Below, piece by piece: positions 59,428-64,000 of a DNA stretch of 64,000 nucleotides (the first letter of the stretch is position 1; each line of letters starts with the position of its first letter). A program made the translations under genes and the position numbers. Below the pieces are notes generated by a model. That model was not told where the DNA came from, searched no databases, and saw nothing but the letters and a program-made list of their open reading frames with translations. This stretch comes from Caprella mutica (Eukaryota; Arthropoda; Malacostraca; Amphipoda; Caprellidae): NCBI GenBank assembly GCA_947561585.1, contig CANNZV010000839.1:124001-188000 (forward strand), read 5' to 3'.

Positions 59428-59634
59428 TTAGCATTCGTTGTCATCTTCATTTATGTTTGCACGCAGCATCCTTGGAAACTTCACTGAAAATTCTGTTAAG
59501 AAACCCTCCAAGAACTGTTCAGTCTCGTGAAAATTATTACAAGGAATGCTTGGGTCTATAAGATAGGCTTCATATGGACAGTGATGGGACTTTTGAGCTT
59601 CTAAAATATGGGACTTTGCTAGCTGAAGGGACAC
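59428..59634 (-). CDS. Possible 3' terminal exon of an unknown minus-strand gene
   Basis: On the minus strand a good acceptor, TTGTGTCCCTTCAG at about 59633-59620, is followed by a frame that stays open for about 63 codons to a TAA at 59428. The product (for example AKSHILEAQKSHHCPYEAYL, later NNFHETEQFLEGFLTEF and the end NEDDNEC) has balanced use of H, E, P, C and charged residues, unlike chance frames in this A+T-rich DNA. An ATG lies at 59634, but with an acceptor the true exon would start near 59619. No domain was recognised and no upstream exon was found, although introns could be long. No sign that it belongs to a repeat in this window. Confidence 0.4.
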   Translation of the reverse strand: MSLQLAKSHILEAQKSHHCPYEAYLIDPSIPCNNFHETEQFLEGFLTEFSVKFPRMLRANINEDDNEC

Positions 59635-60395
59635 AAGTATCTACTTTTATGAGTGTATAATAATATGAGAGACATGCGAGTACATGGAGTTCATTGAAAT
59701 AATTGAAGTTATTTTAATTAATTAATCTAAAAATTATGTTCATATTTTGAATATTATATTTTGGTCACCAGCAAAATTGATAAGTCTTTAGAAAATATTC
59801 TATATATGTTTGAATATAGAAATAAGAACAATTTTGGGTATATACAGGAAGTCATTGTGTTTTTAAAATCATATCATATATCTAGTATATAAATAAATAC
59901 CAACCGAATCTCAAATAGTTTAATATGTCAATTTTAGTTATACAGTGGTAAGTAATATTATCCGAAATATTCTCGAAATGTAATCTTCAAATTATCTAAC
60001 CAAACTTCGTATTGTTGAACTTTCTTTTCTATTTCTTTTGGTGAATATATATAAGAACATATAAAGGGAGTCCCCCGTCTTGAATACGAAATGTCGCTCA
60101 CTAACTCCTCGTATTACATTTTCTCGAGAGATATTTTACAAGATACCACAACGAAAGTCCCTCGTGATTTCCATCCTGTGAGAGAATAAGGTGCGTGTGA
60201 AGCAAGTAATTCAATTGAGATGAGAATATATTAATTAACCCGTCTTTGCATGCTTTCCAATCTACATGATTATTTATCTTCTTAAATTATCAGAAAGGAT
60301 ATGACAAATTATCATTTCAAAAATAAATATAACCAATGGATAATTTATTTATCTGAGATCGGAACGACTTTCATTGTGCTACTCATTAATTGTAT
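59635..60395. other. A+T-rich stretch, nothing recognised
   Basis: No exon-like segment or repeat terminus before the hAT-type element. If the 59.4-kb exon is real this would be intron. Confidence 0.4.
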
Positions 60396-60415
60396 GTAAT
60401 TACTAGGGTTGTGAC

Positions 60416-60655
60416 ATTGCATATTTTCCATATGCTTTTCTAAAACGCATATGCTTATTTGATTCGCATATGCATTTATCAACATGCATATATGCAATTA
60501 TACAATATGCATATGCATTTATTAATTTGCATATATGCATTAACTAATATGCCTATGCATTTACCAATGTGCATATGCATTTACCTATATGCAAATGCAT
60601 TTGCCAATATGCATATACATTTATAAACATGCATATAGTTTTATCAATTTGCCTA
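60416..60655 (+). repeat. Array of about 20-bp ATGCATATGCATTTAYCAATAT units
   Basis: About ten degenerate units form the left subterminal array of the hAT-type element. Octamer-like ATTTGCAT (or its inverse) occurs several times here and in the right array. Confidence 0.85.
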
Positions 60656-60789
60656 TCCTGAAGCTGTCTGTGGTGAATGAAAGAGAAGTGGAGTGGTGGC
60701 CCTTGGGCCCCTAACTGTTGTAATTTGGATTATGGATTGTCTTTTTTTCATTTTTAATATGATTATCATTTTTTAACGCTACTTGCCGT

Positions 60790-61110
60790 TTCAGAGGATA
60801 GCGCTAGGGTTATGCTCTTCAACTAAGAGGTCTTTGGTTTTTGTGTTAGGTAGGCTCGTAGGCTTAATTTACTATCCCCTCTTCATTTTCCTCTTCCATC
60901 CGTAAGTGCAGCTACCGTTCATTTGTGTCCCTTTTCGTCACTGCATTCACTGAGTAGCTTTTCTGCATTCATGAGCATTGTCACCGACAGTGGTAAGTGA
61001 CTTTGTTCATAGAGCCACTTTCCTTTCTGACAGTTTCTTCTAGTCCCTTGTGTTTAATTTCTTTTTGACGTCAGCAATATGGCCTTTGGTTCCGAAGCAG
61101 ACATTAAACC
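60790..61110 (-). pseudogene. Decayed copy of the 51.6-kb ORF family (copy C)
   Basis: The minus strand starts MSASEPKAILLTSKRN and then hits a stop. After frame changes it continues HLPLSVTMLMNAEKLLSEC and LRMEEENEEGIVN followed by a stop and AYEP. The order and spacing match the intact ORF at 51622-51930. It lies inside a hAT-type element, whose flanking sequence on the left shares a short TTTTTAACGCTACTTGCCG-like block with copy B. Non-functional. Confidence 0.7.
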
Positions 61111-61330
61111 CCACTAAATTAATTATCAATATGCATTTGCATATATTATGAATCATTATGCATTTAATAGTAATGCTCCAAATTTGAAATGTCCAGTATT
61201 TCAAAAGACTCGATTGTTTCAGAAAAAGACACATTATATTGTTGGCGCTATAGGATACAATATTAGTGAAGTGAATTTTCATGGCTACCATTTATTTAAG
61301 AACAGCAACTAGGTATTTACTGAAGGGAAA

Positions 61331-62335
61331 CTGACTTTTCCCCGCCGGACTATTCCTCTCCCGCGGACTTTTCCCCGCCTGATTTATTTAAAATAAGACT
61401 CTGGAAGATTGATATATATGTGATTATATATTTAATTTTCGAAAATAAATAGTTTTGACAAATAATTCCGTTGCCACAAAATTGTATGCCGAAGTCTGCC
61501 GTCTCAAATAACAGACCTTTTATATTATTTTTTTTCTTGTTTATTATTATTGTCAAATGTGAATAGGTTCCTAGTTGAGTGGAATTGGGTCACCACCAAC
61601 TCCTTGAACCGAACCCGTTTTGTATTGGGTACTCCGCGATTATTAGTTTTCATTGGAGAATTATAGAGAAAATGTACGACAATATATATATAAATTGTTC
61701 TGAAACCTGACTACGCGAAAAGTCTTGATTTAAGGATTTCTACACTCTAACTTACGTAGGTATTTTCATAATAATGACTAAACCATTGTAAGATTTTTAA
61801 GGTACAAATATTAAATATACATATTAGAAAAAAGGACATTAAAAAAGAGGTCAGCATTTAGTGTAAGAAAAATCTATAGTAGGTTTATTAATTATGTGGT
61901 ATAGTAATTAATAATTTAATTTTTTTTTTTAAATTAATAAAATTTATTAATGATCTAGAAAAGCATAAATTTGAACGAGTAGTTAATAGATCGCCATTTT
62001 AATGATTTATGTATAGCTGAAAAATAAAATAATAAATTCACGATACATAAAACTATAGAGTTGGAATAACTGAACAAATCGAAGCTGCTTAGAATACCTT
62101 GCGACACTTGGTTATCCATCAGTATTGCAATAATGTTTGTAGTTTCTATAGCATCTTTTAATTATATGCAAAAATACGAAGGCACAGTCTTAAAATCGAA
62201 CGAACAATATGGGCACATATGGGAATCAAATTCTGTTGATAAAATGTGTTTTCTATTGATAATTTTTGTTTTATCAAAATCATACTTTAATAACCAAAAT
62301 TACTGATATTTTATTCGGCGGGGAATAGTCCTACT
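61331..62335. mobile_element. Segment with inverted CCCCGCCGGACTATTCC ends nested in the hAT element
   Basis: Left: two units of TTTTCCCCGCCGGACTATTC / CCGCGGACTTTTCCCCGCC at 61331-61381. Right, inverted: a single GGACTATTCCCCGCCG at about 62314-62334. The 950-bp interior is A+T-rich and non-coding. The target duplication is unresolved. The unit resembles the other GGAC-type arrays of this window. Confidence 0.55.
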
Positions 62336-62609
62336 GCCATACTGACCACCTGTGTCTATAATCTGCTTCTATTATTATCTTATTCTTCATTTATATTACT
62401 GTAGGTGTTACTTTTAGCTTCAAGGCACCGTATACGTAGTTAACCATATTCTCTGATTTTCGAACTAAAATTTAAAGTCATATTCATCAGGAAAACTAAA
62501 TGATAAAACACCTAAAGGTATACTGTATAACAAATAAATTAGGGGGTTTGTTCAACCTCCCACCAGATATAAACAGCTGGAAGTTCATATATTGCCTTCC
62601 TTTCTGTTT

Positions 62610-62790
62610 CATTTGCATATGCCTTTTCTCATATGCATTATCTTTGAGTGCATATGTTTCATCTGCAAAACATATGCCTTTCCTCAAATGCACATGCGTT
62701 TTCTCAAATGCATATGCGTTTTCTCAAAAAGCATAAAACCTGTTGCATATGCAGTATATTTCCCAGTGCATATACTGCATATTTGGGAAT
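62610..62790 (-). repeat. Right subterminal ATGCATATG array of the hAT-type element
   Basis: About eight units of the type TTTTCTCAAATGCATATGCG lie in inverse orientation to 60416-60655. The overlapping frames 62496-62836 on both strands are translations of this array. Confidence 0.85.
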
Positions 62791-62817
62791 ACATAATGTC
62801 ACAACCCTAGTAATTAC

Positions 62818-64000
62818 TTATAAACATTCCAAATAATCATACTTATAAAGTTATAATTAGGTTATTTCTGTACTACTCTACTTATATTATATCTTCATCA
62901 TTGAATCATAAAGAATTGTTTCAATATAATCACCAAAAAACTGGAATAAAAAGATATACATTTTAATTCACAATTTAACGGATTACAGTATGATCGATAA
63001 CAAATATTATTTTATGTGAATAAAAATCTTAATTCAGTTAATAGAAAGTTTTCTTAAAACATTTCATTTTGGAGCTGCGAAATATTAAAAATAAATATTT
63101 ATGAACTTTCTTTGGAAATGGTCCTTTTTGGAAAGTACGATAGAAGATTTATGCAATGAGTCGAAATCTAGCTAAGGCACTCCCTTTTTATAGCATATAA
63201 TTATTTGAAAATATCCAGCGATATTCGGTAAATATGGTCTCCGGAAGTGATCGAGTTACTAAAAGTTTTAGCCTTATGGGAAAAAACCACTTTGAACGAA
63301 GGACGCTGTAATGGCTCTTATGAAATAGATGAGGTTTTATTCTCGCAAATATGAACCCTCTCTGTGTTTTTGCTTAGACAAATTGTTATCGTAAACAAGT
63401 TAAATTAAAATGTATGGAATAATAACTCGGAATTTAATAAAAGTCGAATCTTGTGGTTCATCTCCTAATCATTTTAATTTATTTTGATATTGTTCACATA
63501 ATTTAAAGATTATTGAATATTTTATATTCTATAGTTGAGAATATTAAAATTGTATTTAAATATTCTTCCGACAATAATATGAAGATATATAATCATATAT
63601 ACACATATCTAATATTTATAAGTTACAAATACATAGATTCTGGGAACACACAGCACATCGGAGTCAAATCTGTCGATCCTAATATAAAATAACTTGTATT
63701 CAAATATCTAGTCATTTTTTACGCTTCTATATCTTTAATATATTTGTTATTTCCTGAATAAGTCTGATTTTCTCCTCTGTATCTGAGCTGTCTGAAGATT
63801 TGTGTCTGGTGAATATGTTCATTTTATTGTCATTTGAATTTTGAATAAAACACAATATACTTATAATAATATTATTATTAAAATTAACCATCTATTAATT
63901 CTTAGCCATTGCAAATGATAAAAATGAATTAATATCAACTTTATACAGCGCAATATATGCAATTCCTTACTTGTAATTCTTTTATGTAAAATGATTACTG
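62818..64000. other. A+T-rich stretch, nothing recognised
   Basis: No gene, array or terminus identified up to the window end. Confidence 0.4.

Larger units (their letters stand above)
60404..62809. mobile_element. hAT-type element with palindromic 8-bp duplication GTAATTAC
   Basis: GTAATTAC at 60396-60403 recurs at 62810-62817. The 15-bp terminal repeat TAGGGTTGTGACATT is perfect at both ends. Inside each end is an array of about 20-bp units built on ATATGCATTT/ATGCATATGC (60416-60655 and 62610-62790, in inverse orientation). An 8-bp duplication and a TAGGG terminus fit hAT. The interior carries copy C of the 51.6-kb ORF family (60790-61110, minus) and a CCCCGCCGGAC-flanked segment (61331-62335). 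No hAT transposase was recognised, so it is non-autonomous or composite. Confidence 0.85.

Noticed and set aside
62496..62836. Four overlapping frames on both strands
   Set aside because: All translate the ATGCATATG subterminal array of the hAT-type element.

Overview
This window looks like non-genic or intronic DNA from an A+T-rich animal genome. By eye it is roughly two-thirds A+T, there are no operons or long ORFs, and there are many DNA-transposon relics. The mariner/Tc1, pogo, hAT, PIF/Harbinger-like and TTAA-type relics, a hammerhead-type motif of Penelope-like retroelements and a LINE tail point to an invertebrate, most likely an arthropod. The mariner sequences remind me of copepods such as the salmon louse, but that is recollection and not proof. 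I see no rRNA, no convincing tRNA gene and no CRISPR. At this A+T content open frames of 60-100 codons are expected by chance, so most were not called.

Layout. 0-20 kb: a mariner end cut by the window edge, a hammerhead-like motif (250-285, minus), three short-unit tandem arrays (2.35, 7.6 and 10.3 kb), a TTAA-flanked foldback element (5369-6207), a split copy of a tandemly repeated family (8.1-9.6 kb), a hAT fossil (11.5-12.0 kb), a small foldback copy (12.67 kb), an inverted-repeat element (18.46 kb) and a MITE rich in TGASTCA sites (19.76 kb). 20.3-25.8 kb: a nested stack. A mariner-type transposase pseudogene is interrupted by an array-ended element with a 9-bp target duplication, which contains a second array-ended element. 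A LINE tail and a tandem-repeat element follow, and the whole may be bracketed by a further terminal repeat. 26-40 kb: a head-to-head foldback element, a pogo element with recognisable HTH_psq and DDE remnants (32316-34463), a PIF/Harbinger-like element (35610-36574) and a pogo/Tigger-like non-autonomous element (37008-38965). 40-64 kb: an array-ended element (45436-46697), a non-autonomous hAT (50526-51548), a 102-codon ORF whose family has three loci here (51622-51930, minus), an internally deleted mariner (52790-53966), a Tc1/mariner pseudogene (55867-56550), a second copy of the inner array-ended family (57939-58949), a possible terminal exon (59431-59619, minus) and a hAT-type element with a palindromic 8-bp target duplication (60404-62809).

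The most interesting theme is a set of at least six repeat families whose ends are arrays of 14-17 bp units, several with the same grammar (a GGACAA- or GGTAA-like start, then a short variable tail). Three of these form the ends of elements with apparent 9-10 bp target duplications, as in Mutator-like elements. Host genes are nearly absent: the best candidates are the 51.6-kb ORF (probably itself repeat-borne) and the 59.4-kb exon.
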